Shown in pieces: positions 12,189-32,232 of a stretch of DNA of 64,000 nt (its first letter is position 1; each line of letters begins with the position of its first letter). A program made the position numbers and the translations under genes. A model generated the notes under the pieces. It saw only the letters and a list, made by a program, of their open reading frames with translations, did no database searches and was not told the DNA's origin. The stretch is from Chrysomallon squamiferum (lineage: Eukaryota; Mollusca; Gastropoda; Neomphalida; Peltospiridae): NCBI GenBank assembly GCA_012295275.1, contig CM022671.1, forward strand, positions 24,838,822 to 24,902,821, read 5' to 3'.

Positions 12189-15100
12189 GTGTGTGTGTGC
12201 GTGCGTGTGTGTGTGTGACTACTATCTGGCAACTCAAAGTTTAAATTGAATCCATTAATTTCATTAACTTTGATTTTTATCTCAAAATTAGTTGTAAGTA
12301 CAGAATTTCACAAACTTTTTTTAGAAAAAAAAAAAAAAAAAATTTAACCTTAATTTAAAAAAATAATTTTAGTCCATGATAAACAAGTTACATTAAAAAT
12401 GCATGTTTTTTTATTTATAATGTGTTATAACTTATATGCACTTAATATTCAGTTTCAGTTTTATTGTTATATGAAAATATATTAACAATGTAAAAGATAC
12501 GGAACACAAGATAACTACTGTTTTATGATACATTTATGAAAAAAAAAAAGATTTGCTTATCACAAAAATAAATAGGGATTACTTTTTACATGATTTACCA
12601 GTAAATATTTTGAAGAAGTCCTTATTGTTTAAATTATGCATTTTGCAGAAAGAAACTGGGTTTGATAACAAAAGCGAAGAAATACTTATTGACAGTGGTA
12701 AAACAAAGACTCCAAAGAAAACAAAAATAAAAAGAAAACTGAAAATATTTTATGGAACACAGACAGGTAATTCAAAGGTAAGACAAAAATTATAATTAAT
12801 TATTTTATTAAAAAAACACAAACAAAACAACAAAACATGGCTGAAAGAAAAGGAAGGATGAAAAATACTAGTATCTGGTCTACTGACTTAGAATTTTTTA
12901 CTTCTTTCATTTTAATATATTTTTAAAAGTTTCTATTCATGAATACATGTTTTAAAAATTATTGTTAGCATTTTAGGGTTTGGCAAATTTGTGATATAAT
13001 GTTGTAAACTCAATTTTTAAAAATGTTTTTACCAAACACTATAGTGATTCATTATTGTTAAAACAAATTAATATATTCTAGGAATTAACACTATTTATTT
13101 ATTTGTTTGTTTTTGTTGGTTTATATTTTATGAATAGTTAAAGATTATGAATTTTATGTCCAAAAATCACCCTATTTTTAATGGAATCACAACTAATACA
13201 AATTCTTCCATTATAATAATTCTGTTAGAACTATTTAAAGTAACTGATGTTTTTAAATATACATTCAAAACAGTTTTATTTCAACTAATGCTTATACAGA
13301 AAAAAACTAACACTCATCATCTAATTTATATTATTTTTTTTTTTCTTTAAGTAATAATTGGGCTTTATTGTTGGTATGTCTTGTTTCTGTTGTTTGCAGC
13401 ATTTTGCTGAGATTCTCTCAGATGAAGTGGAATCACTTGGTTTTGAATCATCTTGTGTTGATTTGAGTACATATGACCCAGAAGACAGTCTCGCAGAAGA
13501 GGTAAGTACGTTAATTGACAGAGACTGGCCAATGTTCATGAATAAACCTAACTAAAGTTCTTTTAAGAATTGAGTCTAAATCCAAGAATAAATGTGAATG
13601 TTCAATATTTTTTTAATGCATTTGAAATCATAACAGTAATACAATGTCCTAATGTATTTCTCTGATTCAATATACATTGACTTAATTGTATTATCTGCTG
13701 TTTTAATTCTAATTCACAGAAATTGAACTTAGCTCTCTGCTTGTGAATAAGCCCATCTTCTACCATTTTCTGTATAACGATTTCCAAAAAACAATTTTTT
13801 TTTAAGTCACTAGCCAAACATTTGGATTTAAATATTATGTGTAACATGATAAAACAAAATAAAATCATAATTACTTTTAATATTAAATATTAAAAAATCT
13901 GGAGGAAAATAAATCCACAAGAAAATACTATTTGCATGTAAATAAATAAATGTATAAATGGATTCAACACAAAAATATATCTGCTCTTAAGTACCACTGG
14001 AGGTATTGTATTACAAATATTTTATTAAAATCTAGTAAACATTAAATTTGTAACTAAGTATTGTTCCATTACAGTTATACTTTTTGCAATTATGGTTTTA
14101 TTTAAAACACAAAACTAAACTCTATCATGTATTGTTGTTACAGGGTCCTAACAACTATGTATGCATTTTTATCATCTCAACACATGCTGAAGGAGCACCA
14201 CCAGAGGGAGCTGCTTGGTTCTATAAATGGCTGCAGGAAACGGCTGCAGATTTCCGTGTTCAGAAATCATTGTTGAATGGGACTTACTACTCTGTATTTG
14301 GATTGGGAGATTCTAATTATCCAGATACTTTTAATACTGTGAGTCATTATTAAATTTGCTATAAAGTAACGTAACGTTAAGAAAAATTAGTATTAATTTA
14401 AAAAAAACTATTTTTTTTATTTAATTTATATAAGAAAAAAAGAGGGATATATATGAAAAAGATAAATAATAATGAAAATAATAATAACTGTGATTTGTCA
14501 TTATCTTTGTATTTACAGATAAATAATTTTTGAAACCGATTTACGTTTCAGGTTGCAGAACAAATAGATTTGTGGTTTAGTGAGCTTTCAGCAATTCGAA
14601 TGAAAGGAGTTGGAAGAGGTGATGAAAATGTGATCAAAAGCAAGAATGGAGGTAAAAATGAAAATATTTTACAGCATAACAGTTTTATAACAACAGTTAT
14701 TTTTAATGATATTGTTAGTAAGTTTAAGATATTTGCACATTTTAATGGCTTTATTAGTTGAACAAGCACCATCATCATCATCATCATCATCATTTTATCA
14801 TTATTATCATTATCATCACCATTATTATTATTACCATAATCACTATCATTATCTTCATCATCATCATCATCATCATCTTCATCATTATTCAGTAAATTAT
14901 TAGTAGAGACTGTTGCATCTGTTACTGTTTTGGTTCCAGGTCTGGAAGCTGATTTTGTAGCCTGGAAGAAGGCAGTAATGAGGAAACTGAAACAGGTTTT
15001 AAGAGGTAAAGACATTCATGCGTGTGATGGTGGTGCTTGCTCGGGTAAATGTGGATGTTCCAAGAAAGACGGAGAGGGTAAAACCTGCAGCAGCGATGAA

Positions 15101-18100
15101 GAAGAAGATGATCACAGCCACGATGAGGTAATAAATATAAATATTTTTTCATTATTTCTCTCTTCCTTGAAAACTTTTTTCTTTGATTTTTACTATCACC
15201 ATTTTATTTTATTTTATTTTTTTTTAAACACACACACACACACAGACACATATCAATTATCATCACAGCAATGAAATAAGATGTTAAAAATAATTTATAC
15301 CATGAAGCTGTTTTGTTACATATCGGATATTCTTTCATTCATTGATATTCAGTATTATTTGAAATATTTGAAATAATCTTATTTTGACTGATAGTTAAAA
15401 CATTTCAGTCTTGTGCTGACAATTCAGTTACCTTGATTACATTATGCTGTCTTTTTTTCAGTATTAGAGTGACTGTAAAGGTGTTCTCACTCATCCCCCA
15501 ATCATCATTTAAATATGAATTAAATTCTAATAGTTTAGTTTAATCAACAGACACAAACTGTCTGTATCATAAATAAACTGATGACATTTTGAGAACCACT
15601 GTTTATGTTTTTAATTTCATTTTTATGATTTTATTTATTTTAAAACTTTTGTTTAATTATTATAAATTATTTAAAACTGTTATATATGTCAATTGTTTTT
15701 TTATTATTCTTTTTTATCAGCACTGTGAATCATCCAGTGATGAAGAAGTCAAGACAAGTCCTGATGTTGTTGATGTTGAAGACCTCGGAAAAGTCATGAA
15801 GTTGGCAAAGATGGTAATTCTTTTATTTGTACATTTAGTATTTAAAAAATAATAATAATCAGATAATATTTTGTTTAAAAAAAACAAACAAAGATGCATC
15901 TTGATTCATATTTCAGAATAGTTTGTAATTATTAGATCTTTCAAAACTTATTTAAATGTGCATTTGGGAAAGCAACATTTCTTTAGTAGAAAATATTAGT
16001 AGAAAATGTTAGTAGTGTAGAATGTGAAAAACATCATAATTCTACAGACATTTTATATGTCTTCACATCAAGACATTTCCTTGAACACTCTCCCAGTTGG
16101 ATATCTTTCTTATATACATATCATCAACTGTTTTATAATTTGGCATTGGGACAATCTCCATCATGCCCATATTTTTATGGTAATGTTTACTGGGATTTCA
16201 GACAAAGGAAAATGACGAGGAAGATGGCAATGATGATAATTCAACTAACGGAACCCGTGAAATGATAACGCCGTTGTTGAGGCAGTCGTTAGAGAAGCAG
16301 GGGTATCGTCTGATTGGTACTCACTCTGGCGTCAAACTCTGCAGGTGGACAAAGGTACAGAACAATGAAGTTTTTATAATTTTTATTATGGAGCATTTTA
16401 AAAAAAAAAAAAAAAAAATAGTTGCATTTATAAAACAGTGAATGAATGAATAAAAGTTTAATGTTTTTATTCAAAAAATGACATCTAAAATAAATATTTT
16501 GTTTACACTGTTGTGATTTAAAATATCATGGGGGTGCTTTTGTTAAATGTTTTCAAGAACAAAATAAATATTAAACAACTGCTTAGAAATTAAGAAAATA
16601 TATACAAACAAGAAACAACAATCTTTAAAACAAGTAGAGAAACTCAGAGAAGATCACTGTGAATTATAAAAAAATAAAACACTGACAACCAAAAAAAACC
16701 ACTACAAAATAAAACAAGTCCTCCCCTCACCAAAGAAAATGATAAAATGGTCCATCAGGCAGGCATTTTTCATAGAATTAAAATATCAAGACAGACAGTA
16801 GCTTTCAGTGGCTGCTAAATAATAATAGAAAAATTGTTACTCAGTACCAGTTAACATATTAAATATAGACATTTCATAACAAACTGATATTTGATATATT
16901 GTTATTATTTCAGTCCATGCTCCGAGGTAGAGGGGGCTGTTACAAACACACTTTCTATGGGATTGAAAGTCACAGATGTATGGAAACCACACCTAGCTTG
17001 GCCTGTGCTAACAAATGTGTCTTCTGCTGGAGGTTTGATTAAAATTTTGCCCCAAAATGGATGGTCCTTAAAAATTTCATCAGTTCATTCATGGACTATG
17101 TTGTCTAGGACTGTTATATGTTATATTTATGCCTGTGTCATGTGAAGATTGTGCTATTATATAACAGTTGATGTTATTAGATACTGTAAATATCAGTAAA
17201 TGCATTATTTGAATAAAATTTTTGTTTTTCTGATCAAATATTAGTTTGATCATGAGCTCTTCTGTCTAGGAGTTCATTTTATAAATACACAAGTGTCTTT
17301 ATTATATCATAATCAAATCAGCTATTTCTGTATTATATTTTATTATTAGCAGTGTTTTGTGTGTGTTATCCACTGAACAAAGTGAAATGACACAGTTAAT
17401 TTTATTAAAATAATATTTTTTACAGACACCACACTAATCCTGTTGGTACAGAGTGGAAATGGAAAATGGATGATCCCGAGCTGATATTTAAAGGAGCTCT
17501 CAGTAGCCATAGAAACATGATTAAACAGTTCAAAGGTGTTTTATTTTGTTATTCTTTAGATAACTAATTTAGATGTCTGTGTATAGAATAGATAGATATA
17601 CTTGGTTCGTTTAAGGGATGTTCTAATATGGAACATGTGAAAAAAAAAACAAACCAGTCCTAGTTTATCAGGTTAGCACATTTTAGAAAATTGATATTGT
17701 ATTCATTTACCATTTAAATTTTTACTCAAGTCTAAATTGGACAGACAAACATACGTCTTTCTGGCCTTATTATTATACTGTTAATTCAAGAAATATTAAT
17801 TTTAAGTACTTCAGTGAAAAAGTGTAAAGCAGCCAATCATTGACATCACAATGAATTTGTTACAGGTGTGCCAGGTGTGATACCAGAGAGGCTTGCTGAG
17901 GGACTGGAGCCAAGGCACTGTGCTCTGTCTCTTGTTGGTGAGCCCATCATGTACCCAGAAATCAACTCTTTTATTGACATGCTGCACAACAAGGAAATCT
18001 CCACCTTCCTAGTCACCAATGCTCAGTTCCCTGATGCTATAAAGTAAACAGTTTTTTGTTATAGCTGAAAGCTATTTTTAATTAGTGCTCAGCGTTGTAT

Positions 18101-19547
18101 AGTCTGTATGTCTGTAAGTGTGTGTTTCTCTCTGTATGTGTGTGGGCATGTAGGTGTACATGGGTCTGATGTGGTGTATGTGCTGTGGTGTGATTTGTGT
18201 GTGTGTGTGTGTGTGTGTGTTCATGTGTATGTTTGTTTGTGGTGGTTTGTTTTGTGTGCAAAGTATTGTCAGCTAAATGGAAGTTATTGGTCTATATATA
18301 TTTTACAAATCTTTAATATTTTATTTATAAATAAGACTTTAATAAATTTGTGTCTTGAAACCTTGACAATACAAATTTATTAAAGTCTTATTATCCAATA
18401 TTCTGTTACCCAATATTCATAAAACAAAATCTTTAATGTACTAACACCCTATTTCTCTGCTTGTGTTTGTGTAGAACTCTGAAGCCTGTAACACAGTTGT
18501 ATGTGAGTGTGGATGCTGGCACTCCAGAACACCTGAAGAAGATAGACCGGCCTCTGTTTAAAGACTTCTGGCAGAGGTTCATCGACAGTCTGACAGCACT
18601 GGGTGACAAGGGGCAGAGAACTGTGTACCGACTGACACTGGTGAAAGAATGGAACACCAGTGAGATTGATAACTATGCAAAACTTGTTTCTCTCGGCAAG
18701 CCAGATTTTATTGAAGTTAAAGTGAGTGAGATGTGTCTTCACGATAAAAATAAATGTATTTACTTGATGTGTAATTATTATTGATAGTGAAATTATACAT
18801 GTGGTAAAAGATCTAGACATTATTTTCATGTTCAGAACAAATTTACATCATGTTAATCTTATTGTTACAAATGGTTGGTTGCATTTGTCATTACTGCACA
18901 GGTGATGCCTGTTTTAAATACTCAAAGAGTGTTTCCTTAACAGATCCACACTAAAATACACAAGTAATGTCATATATCAGACCACAAAGGATTTTGAAAA
19001 AAAACCAGTTTGTTGTTAGAAAATAACATATGCCATAAATACTCTTGTTTATTTATTCTGCTGCATGGGTATTTTGAACTACACCTCAGTAAATCTTGTG
19101 AAACAGTTTCAGTATTTTCAGTATATACAACATTGATGCTTAATATAATAATCTACTAAATGTTTTGTTACAGGGTGTCACTTACTGTGGAGACTCAAAA
19201 TCCTCTACTTTGACAATGAATAACGTTCCTTGGCATGAGGAAGTTGTAGGCTTTGTGCAGAAGCTGGCAAAAAAACTTCCAGACTACGAAATAGCATCCG
19301 AACATGAACACTCCAACTGCATATTAATAGCTAACAAAAAGGTAACTGAAACCTGCTAAGAAAGAAACATTTTACAACAACTCTACATAAAAAAATTAGA
19401 GTAAAAAAATTGTGAAAATTTAGAAAGAAAAAAAACAATCCCCTCCCCCACAAAAAAAAAAAGAGAAAAAAGCATTACTTATTTATTCAAAGTATTCATA
19501 GGTAGGTAGGTAGGTAGGTAGGTAGGTAGGTAGGTATATACATACAT

Positions 19548-19587
<40 letters not shown>

Positions 19588-20042
19588 ATGTATATATGTA
19601 TATATGTATATATGTATCAGATATTTCAGCAGTTACGTCTTTCATTTGAAAAACAAATTATGCCAAGTTCAGTCACCAAATAAATATCAGATAATTCAAT
19701 ATTAAAATTATATTATTTATTTATTTATTTATTTATTTTTAAATTTTAAATATCAGTTAGAAATTTAAACAACTGTCACTTTATCCACATAAGGATCACT
19801 GTCAGATTTACTGTTATTTTCATTTGTTTCAGTTCAAGATTAAGAACGAGTGGTGGACGTGGATAGACTATGACAGATTTCACGAGCTGATGCATGGTTT
19901 CAAACAGAATAAAAAGAAATTCACTGCTGAAGATTACATGGCAAAAACTCCACGCTGGGCCGTGTATGGAGCCACGGAGCAAGGTTTTGATCCTGAGGAG
20001 AAGCGATTTCACAGGAAGAAAAAAGACAAACCAGTCCTGTAG
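11980..20042 (+). CDS. TYW1: tRNA wybutosine-synthesizing protein 1 (flavodoxin / radical-SAM)
   Basis: Fourteen coding exons with consistent GT/AG borders: 11980-12099, 12649-12777, 13400-13501, 14144-14338, 14552-14651, 14940-15127, 15721-15813, 16202-16354, 16914-17032, 17426-17535, 17866-18043, 18475-18721, 19174-19341 and 19833-20042. They give 703 residues (human is about 730). TYW1 makes 4-demethylwyosine from m1G37 of tRNA-Phe using pyruvate and SAM, the second step to wybutosine. Residues about 18-35 form an N-terminal membrane segment. A flavodoxin domain starts at KIFYGTQTGNSK (72-83, FMN loop) and includes VFGLGDSNY. An acidic linker follows, then the radical-SAM core with CANKCVFC (C391, C395, C398 for the 4Fe-4S cluster). 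The end has the tRNA-binding region with EVKGVTYCG and EHEHSNC and the C-terminal WWTWIDY block. All key cysteines are present; the gene appears functional. Introns are short and rich in simple repeats. Confidence 0.97.
12160..12217. repeat. (GT)n microsatellite in TYW1 intron 1
   Basis: About 58 bp of nearly pure GT with a few GC interruptions. Confidence 0.9.
14768..14890. repeat. (ATC)n/(ATT)n trinucleotide tract in TYW1 intron 5
   Basis: Runs of CAT/ATT units end about 50 bp before the acceptor of exon 6 (14940). Open frames of poly-His, poly-Ser or poly-Asp here are artefacts of the repeat. Confidence 0.85.
19500..19620. repeat. (TAGG)n-(TA)n compound microsatellite in TYW1 intron 13
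   Basis: About ten TAGG units are followed by a TA/TATG tract of about 70 bp. Confidence 0.9.
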
Positions 20043-20948
20043 ATATTATTTTTGTTTCAATTACAAAATGAAATTTCACAGCGATATAACAGCAGTTTAT
20101 ATCTGATATTTGATTCTGATGAGACAATTATCAAGGGAAATAAAAAAAAGAAGAAAAAAAAGGCAATCCTTTATAAACTGTTGATATTTCACTTATTAAT
20201 ATTTCAGTGGGTAAAGTAAAACGTTTTAACCATTTTAGTTTTAAAACTATTGATTTTGTAATGCAATATTATGTTTGAAATGTTTTGGGGTTCTTATTTG
20301 GTTATTTAATGCAAAAGAAAACAAAAGGAGTTGTGTTTGACTTCTTAAACTGTTTATCTTTTAAATATATGTCTGAATTGTAATATGAAATGTTTGTGTT
20401 GAAGATTATTCTGTATATTTCACAAGCTGCACTGACATTCATCTGCATTATAATAATAATGTTGTTAATTTAAGATACTCAATTATTCAGTTAATTTGCC
20501 ACAAACTGGGATTTCTTCTTTTATGAAACTGACTTTAAAGAAACCACATATATGCATAATCTCTGTGTATGGCTGTGTGTTTGGGTGTGTGTGTTTCTAT
20601 GTATGCATGGGTGTGTGCATGCATGCATAAGAGCGTGTATATTGATTTCATTTGTATTCCGAACATTTTTTTTAAGAGAAACATTCTTGAATGAATAACC
20701 ACAAAAATAAATGAAAATAATTCAAAAAACAAAAGAAAACCTAGAGATAATAATTTAGTTGAATGTAGAATTATGATGCAGAAATACTAAATCTTCATTC
20801 ACTTGTCAAAGATTCTCCTGTTTGCTCTTTAATGTTTTATATGCAAGAAGACTGCTTGAATCCAATTTCTTGTTTTATTCTTCCAGTAAAAATAATAACC
20901 TAGATGCTATCAAAATGACTTACAGCTGAAATTTTAACTGTGTGGGTG

Positions 20949-21011
<63 letters not shown>

Positions 21012-21603
21012 ATGTAATATTATCCTTTTAAACATGTTTTGAAGAAGAAGCTGTGGGTATTAGTTTCACTGAACTTGTTTTTACTTTGTGGTTAATAATT
21101 ATTAAACATTTTTTTGTAGTAATTTCATGAACACCCAAGAAATATCATTTGCCACCATTTCTTAAGCAGATAGTGAAATTCGTATGAAAGTGTTGAATTG
21201 CTGATGATAATCATTTTTACTCATTCATGAAAAAAAATACAGCAAAACAATAATAAGAAAAAGTCAAGAAAATAAAAATAATGATGAAGATATTGTTGAA
21301 TGAGTGCTGCTGTTAAATTCTTCTGAAAACTTACATTTGTACTTTTCTGTTGTCAGCACAATATATTCCTGAACGTTTGATTCTTAATTTGTATATGCAA
21401 CAAAAAAGTAATATCATAATTTATATTGTTAATATGAATAAATAAATATATAATAACAATAATTTAAAATAATACAGGTACACAATCAGTTTTCTGGACG
21501 CTAATGATTTCAGACTTCATTTAGTCCATATAAATGTAAGACTAGATATTTGAAATTTATTTATTTACATTTAACCATTTAATTTTCTTTCTTTCTTTTT
21601 TTC

Positions 21604-21634
<31 letters not shown>

Positions 21635-22451
21635 CACTTTGTTGATGATATTTATACTGATAAACATGCCCCATTAACACTAACACATTTCATTTAATAA
21701 TTTAATCATTTGATATACAAGTCATTATGTTCTGCTCGTTTTAAAACTGTGTTCAAGACAACTCTGATTAATATTTGTGTTCAGTAGTAATTTTAGTTAA
21801 ATAATCTCTTCATTTTTGATAGTTGCAGTATTGTATTTAATTGTTAATTTGACACTGACATTAGTTTATTATTAGTTTATTATTAGTCAGTGAGATCAGT
21901 AGTTAACACGAATATTTATTATTACATTTCATTTTGTTTAAAATTTATTTTACTTCTTTAATGTTTCTGAGGTTAGATGTAAGTGGGTATATATATGTAT
22001 TAAAATTTAATAACCTGGTAAAATAAAAAAATATAGAAATAGCAATAAAATGTTTTAATGGTTTAGATGCTATTTTCTTTGATGAAAGTAATGCTCAAAT
22101 AAGGAGCCTTATTTTAAATAATTATTAAAATGTTACCAATTTAAAATATTGTAAGTGGAACTTATACTTGTTGTATACGGTCAATATACCTCAGCATAAA
22201 AAATAAACATTGATATACTACAGGTTTAATTTTACTTATTACTGGAATTACGTATTCGATACGTAAGAAGGACATGATAAATTAATATTTTGTTTAAAAT
22301 AATGACGAAGTATAATATGTAATTCTCTTTTCTTTAATAATAAAATAATTATGATGATTGATCTATATTTCTGTTGATTTTTGTTTGTATTTGGAGTGTT
22401 TGGGTTAATTAGAATATCAGTTTAGTTTGCTGATATTGGTATAACTTTTAT

Positions 22452-22483
<32 letters not shown>

Positions 22484-23028
22484 TAATAATAATAATATTA
22501 ATAATTACGAATTCCTTGAAACCCTGAAACAAAAAAAAAAAAAAAAAAAAAAAAAAACAAATGTACAAATATAATGTACAAAGTTTTAATATTAGTTAAT
22601 ATTTAAAGATAATTATATAAATGTTTACTGACAACAAATTATGTTTCGTTATATGAAAACGAAGAAAGATATTTTTTATCAATTTTCTTTTATTTTTATA
22701 ACAATAACCATTTGTTTAACTGAATAAAATTTTGATCACACTAAATAATTTGTGTACAATAAAAAGGTTTACAACATATCACTAATGGTGTTATCATAAA
22801 TAGAAATTATAATATGATCATTATCAATAAAATATTACAATTTCTGAAGATTATTATTATTTTTTTAACCAAACCATATAATTCTACTTTACTTTGAAAG
22901 CCCTAAAACAATTATTTAAGAAAAGGAAACGAATGTTGGTATAAAAAAGAAAAAAGAAAAGAAAAGAAAAACTATAAGAAATAAATTAAGGGCAGCAGAA
23001 GTGAAGAAAACGGAAAATCTGAAAATAT
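20043..23028. other. TYW1 3' UTR and spacer
   Basis: The TYW1 3' UTR probably runs to a polyadenylation signal (AATAAA at 20706-20711). The rest is AT-rich and holds a (GT)n tract at about 20951-21008, a TA tract near 21608-21633, two long A-runs near 22458-22483 and 22531-22557, and the probable 3' UTR of the minus-strand gene that ends at 23029. No gene seen. Confidence 0.6.
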
Positions 23029-27626
<4,598 letters not shown>

Positions 27627-28572
27627 TGGTATTAATTTTTCACTCCTGCTGTATTTCCGAGAAGAAGACACACACACACACACACACCTGTACAGGTAAG
27701 CTCTGAAGCCGAATCCAATTAAAAATACAGGTAGAACTGAAACGAGGGTAATCCAGCGTAAACAGTGCAGTTACTCACACATACACACTCACAAACTCGC
27801 TGGACAGTCGTGTTTGAAGAGGCGTAGATGTTATAAAAACGTTCTTTTCACTAAAAAGGAGACAAAAAACCCCAGATATACGCCCATAATGAATATACTT
27901 TAACTGTATATTTCTGTTCGTTTATTAAGATGGGTGTGCTATCTAGGTAAAGTAAAGAAGGATATCTTCAGATTTTTTTTTTTTTTTTTTTTTTGCACAA
28001 ATATTGTATAAACTGTTTGCTCTAAACCTGTTGTGTGTTTAACGAAGTTTCAGCTGAACATGGCGACAAAAGTTTCACCGAAAATACAAATATTAACAGG
28101 ACTGAGAATTCAATAGACAGCTGAAGAAGGTTCGTGGATTTGATAGAATTTTAAAAAAAAAGAAAATAAAATAAATGCAGCCACCCTAGAATATTTGTGC
28201 AGTTGCAGTAACAGGATATTACAAGGCTGAAGTGCGAGGGACGTTCGAAAAAAAGCAAACAAATGTTAGTTAAACCAGGAATTTTTGCTGGGACTATTTA
28301 GATAGAACCAGGAACATAAACACGTGAATCTTTTAACTGCACCCAAAGTAAAAAAAAAAAAGAATAAAAAAAATAAAATAAAAATGCATTATTGTATATC
28401 AACATAATAATACGTGTAAAAATACAAAATATGAAAATAATAAATATTCAGTCTGTATTATTTGTTCTAATTTAAAAAAAAGAAAGAGTTTTAATGGAAT
28501 GTTTGGAATTAACGGTAGCCTTTTCAGGTTATTTACTTTGTTTTTTGTTTTTGTTTCTGAGACGTTTTAGTA

Positions 28573-28573
28573 C

Positions 28574-28639
<66 letters not shown>
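28573..28639. repeat. (ATT)n microsatellite
   Basis: About 67 bp of ATT units, followed by T-rich DNA to about 28770. Confidence 0.95.
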
Positions 28640-28640
<1 letters not shown>

Positions 28641-29454
28641 TTATTTAATTTTTTTTTTTTAATTATTTTTATATTTATTATTATTACTATTATTATTATT
28701 ATTATTGCTTTAAATTGTCAACTGCTAGTTATAAAAATGTCCTTTTGTTGTTTTTTTTTTTTTTTTTTATTTAGTTATTTTTATTTTAAAAGAAACTATT
28801 CCTATATATAATCTATTTAAAAAGATACACCGCACTCCAGTTTCTCCAAAGGAAGATAATTTTATTAATAAAAATCATAGCTTCAAATAATGTTGGATAT
28901 ATATATCTGAGAGATACGCTGACTGTTTTTCAGCAGTTTTCTGAACTTATAAGCTGTTTTCCAGTATCTCGCAATCCAAGCTGAGCTAACGTAATGAGAC
29001 TAAGATTATTTGAAGTTGTCTAACTCTATACTTTCCTCTCCTCTCTTATTAAAAAGTGGTCGGCTGTTAGTCGAATTTGTGTTTGCTCATGGAACTAGAC
29101 TCGGCTAAAACACACTTAGCCTTTTTTCTTTTTTTTCTTTAGGAACTTTCTATTGTACGCAGTGTAAACAAATTAACTGCACAGATTGAGTCTTGGATGT
29201 ATCCCGCGTTAGATTTGTAAACACAGTTTTCTTCACTGATTAAATGAGCAAACATTTCAGTCGTCAGCTTTAGAAGAAAAAAAAAAGGTTTTAATACGAA
29301 CTGCAGTCAGAAATTGTAAAGTTGTTATCGTTATAACATAAACAGCAATAGAAATTTAGAACAGTTATCATTATAATATGAAATATAAAATAGAAATTTC
29401 AAAGTTGGTATCATAATATTATGACTTGAAATAAGAAATGTTAAAATTGGTTTC

Positions 29455-29457
<3 letters not shown>

Positions 29458-29544
<87 letters not shown>
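29458..29544. repeat. (GA)n microsatellite
   Basis: 87 bp of uninterrupted GA. Confidence 0.95.
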
Positions 29545-29547
<3 letters not shown>

Positions 29548-32232
29548 AATACAAACCTTCGAGACAAATTTTATAATCTTGAGAACTTATTCGTTGACGA
29601 TATAAAAAAACATTTTCCAGTTTTGCTTTTACTTTCTTTCTTTCTTTCTTTTTTATTCTTAGTTCTCTTTACTGGAATAGACATTTTTAATTAAAATTCA
29701 TAATAAGTAATTATTATATTTTATAAGTTCGCCATAGACTCCACAATGTCTATGTTTGAGATGTATGCAAATATATATTAGGGCGTGGTTCTCTTTTTAT
29801 CAATAACAAATGACTGCTGATATTGTCTGCTGTGTGGACTGTGAAGATTGTTTGCTTCACCAGCCAATCTGTAGATGTGTACACATTTAAGTAGATTCGA
29901 AAATAATCCGAAAATGCAATAGTTCCTTCATTTTTTTAAAAATTATTATTCATCTGTTGTTGTTGTTAATATTATTTTGAAGATTTCAAACAAAATAAAA
30001 AAAGAAGTAAATAATAACAAAAAAAAAAACAACAACAATCAAAGAAAGCAATAATAAAAATGAATGAACAAAAAAAAAAAAAAAAAAAAAAAAAAGAAAA
30101 AGAAAGAGAAAATAAAGAAAAAGACGAAACAACAACAAAATAAACAAACAAACAAACAAACAAATAAATAAATAAATAAAGAAAGAAAGAAAGAAAGAAA
30201 TAAAGAAAACAATCAACTAATAACCAAAAGCAACAACCTTAATAGGAAAGGTTTCGTCGTTGCCAAAATACTGCTGAATACCTAATGAAATAACCTAATC
30301 AAGGGATCCTCGCGAAAAAGGTAATTTAGATTCGGCTAAGATAAAACAAACAAAAAAACACAAACAAACAAACAAAAAAAAAAAAACAAACAAAAAAACA
30401 GAGAAACAAACAATCGAACAAACGAACGAACAGATAAAGAAATAAACAAACGAATGAATGAATAAAATAAATAAAATTAATAATTAAGAAATTCAATGTT
30501 TTGCCAAATACACAATGGATACTTGGGTTTCTAGTTTCAGTTACTTATATAATAGATACTGGTAGACAGTGCGTAGACAGTCTTATATCATTTCGTTGTC
30601 TTATTTAAAATAAATAAATAAAAATATTATTCATTTTAATATATATTAACACATATAAATAAGGAAAACCTCACAAATGCACAACATACACAACATATGT
30701 AAACATACAAAGATAATGGCTTTACTTCATCATACACGCCACTCACACATACGCACAGACATACACATACAACATACACAAAATCAAACCTGTACCAAAC
30801 ACAAAACCTCATAAAAACGCACACATGCACATAGATATATAAATACATTCGTATAAACAAGTAAAACAGATAATAAGATCGATACATTTGTTACGTCATC
30901 TCATTTTCTATCTGAGGAGACGGCTGAATGAGTATTTGACGTAAGCAGTATTGTTGTGGAGATCCCAAGTCTGAGAAATACGTCTTCATTGATGACGCGT
31001 TGTTTTCTTTGCTTCATATAATGGATAAGGGCCGATAACTTAGTACTGAACTTATTTTATTATTAATCGTGAACATACAAACGATTATTTTCTTGAATGA
31101 CGTACATGCACACATAATATTATAAGTACCTACCAGCTTTCTTCCTGGTCGTATAAATACGTAAAAAGAATACTGTGAACACATCCGCGTATAAAAATAT
31201 AAACACCTACGTATTTAAGTAGAAAGTGACGTTACGTCATCTCATTATCAAACAGACGATGCTGATATGTGCACGTACAGACAGATATGTAACATACGTA
31301 TGAATGCATAGACTAAATGTAGATGTTAGTATTGAATCTCTCATAGCTAAAATTAATTACCGTTGACTCAAGTCACTATATCCAGATCGGCAGACAATGA
31401 ACTACGTCATCTTCTTGTTTATTATGAAGATGATAACGTAGAGTTGTTTATTTTGAAATTGAATATAACTGTTTGTGATATGGTGCATGCGTGTATACGA
31501 ACAGGTTTTTCATAAAGATAAATATTAACAAAATAGCGACCAGATATTATATATATCTCACCAGATATTATATACAGTCTATTTATTTATTTCAAACAAA
31601 CGATAATCGATAGGCAATGACGATACGTTAGTTCATTGGTGTGCAACAGATTTTCTAAAAAAAAAAAATAATAAAAAAAATAAATAAATAAACAAACAAA
31701 TAAATAAATAAATACACAAATTTATATTCAGATGGACTAATTTTTAAAATTCGTGGTACGACGTAATATTTTTTACATTTTTTTTGTATTAATTATCCAT
31801 TTTAATTCATACTTTATATATGTTGACTATGCGGCTGAGTCTCTTGCATGAAGCTGACTCCAACGACATCGGAATGAATTTAGTCCTCATTACCGCGCGT
31901 TATTAGAAGGTGTCCTAATTTTACGACAAATCGTAAATTTAAATGCATCTTTACACACAAATATATATTTATATACATATTAAACAATAGTTGTGTCCCT
32001 TTGATTTTTCTCTTGTCAGCATTTTTATATTAATCTGGTCATAATTAATTCAACATGGAAAATACACGTATGTAAATTATTTACCTGTATGTGTGTATGT
32101 GTGTGTGTGTGTGTGTTTGTGTGAGTGTGTTTGTGTGTGTGTCTGCGTGTGTGTGTGTGCGTGCGAGCGAGGCCTTATATATATCGCAAGGTTGTCATTA
32201 GTGAATCGATGTATTCAGACCTACTATTCAAT

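Larger units (their letters stand above)
27627..32232. other. gene-poor AT-rich intergenic DNA
   Basis: Upstream of the CBM14/EGF gene, which probably includes its promoter. It holds (CTT)n near 27221-27261, (ATT)n at 28573-28639, (GA)n at 29458-29544, A-rich AAAC/AAAT/AAAG tracts at 29990-30480, CA-rich DNA at 30660-30850 and a (GT)n run near 32093-32160. I recognise no coding exon or RNA gene. Long frames here come from simple repeats. Confidence 0.6.

Noticed and set aside
14570-14903. Frames with poly-Ser/His reading through TYW1 intron 5
   Set aside because: Exon 14552-14651 ends at a clear donor; the rest is intronic ATC repeat.
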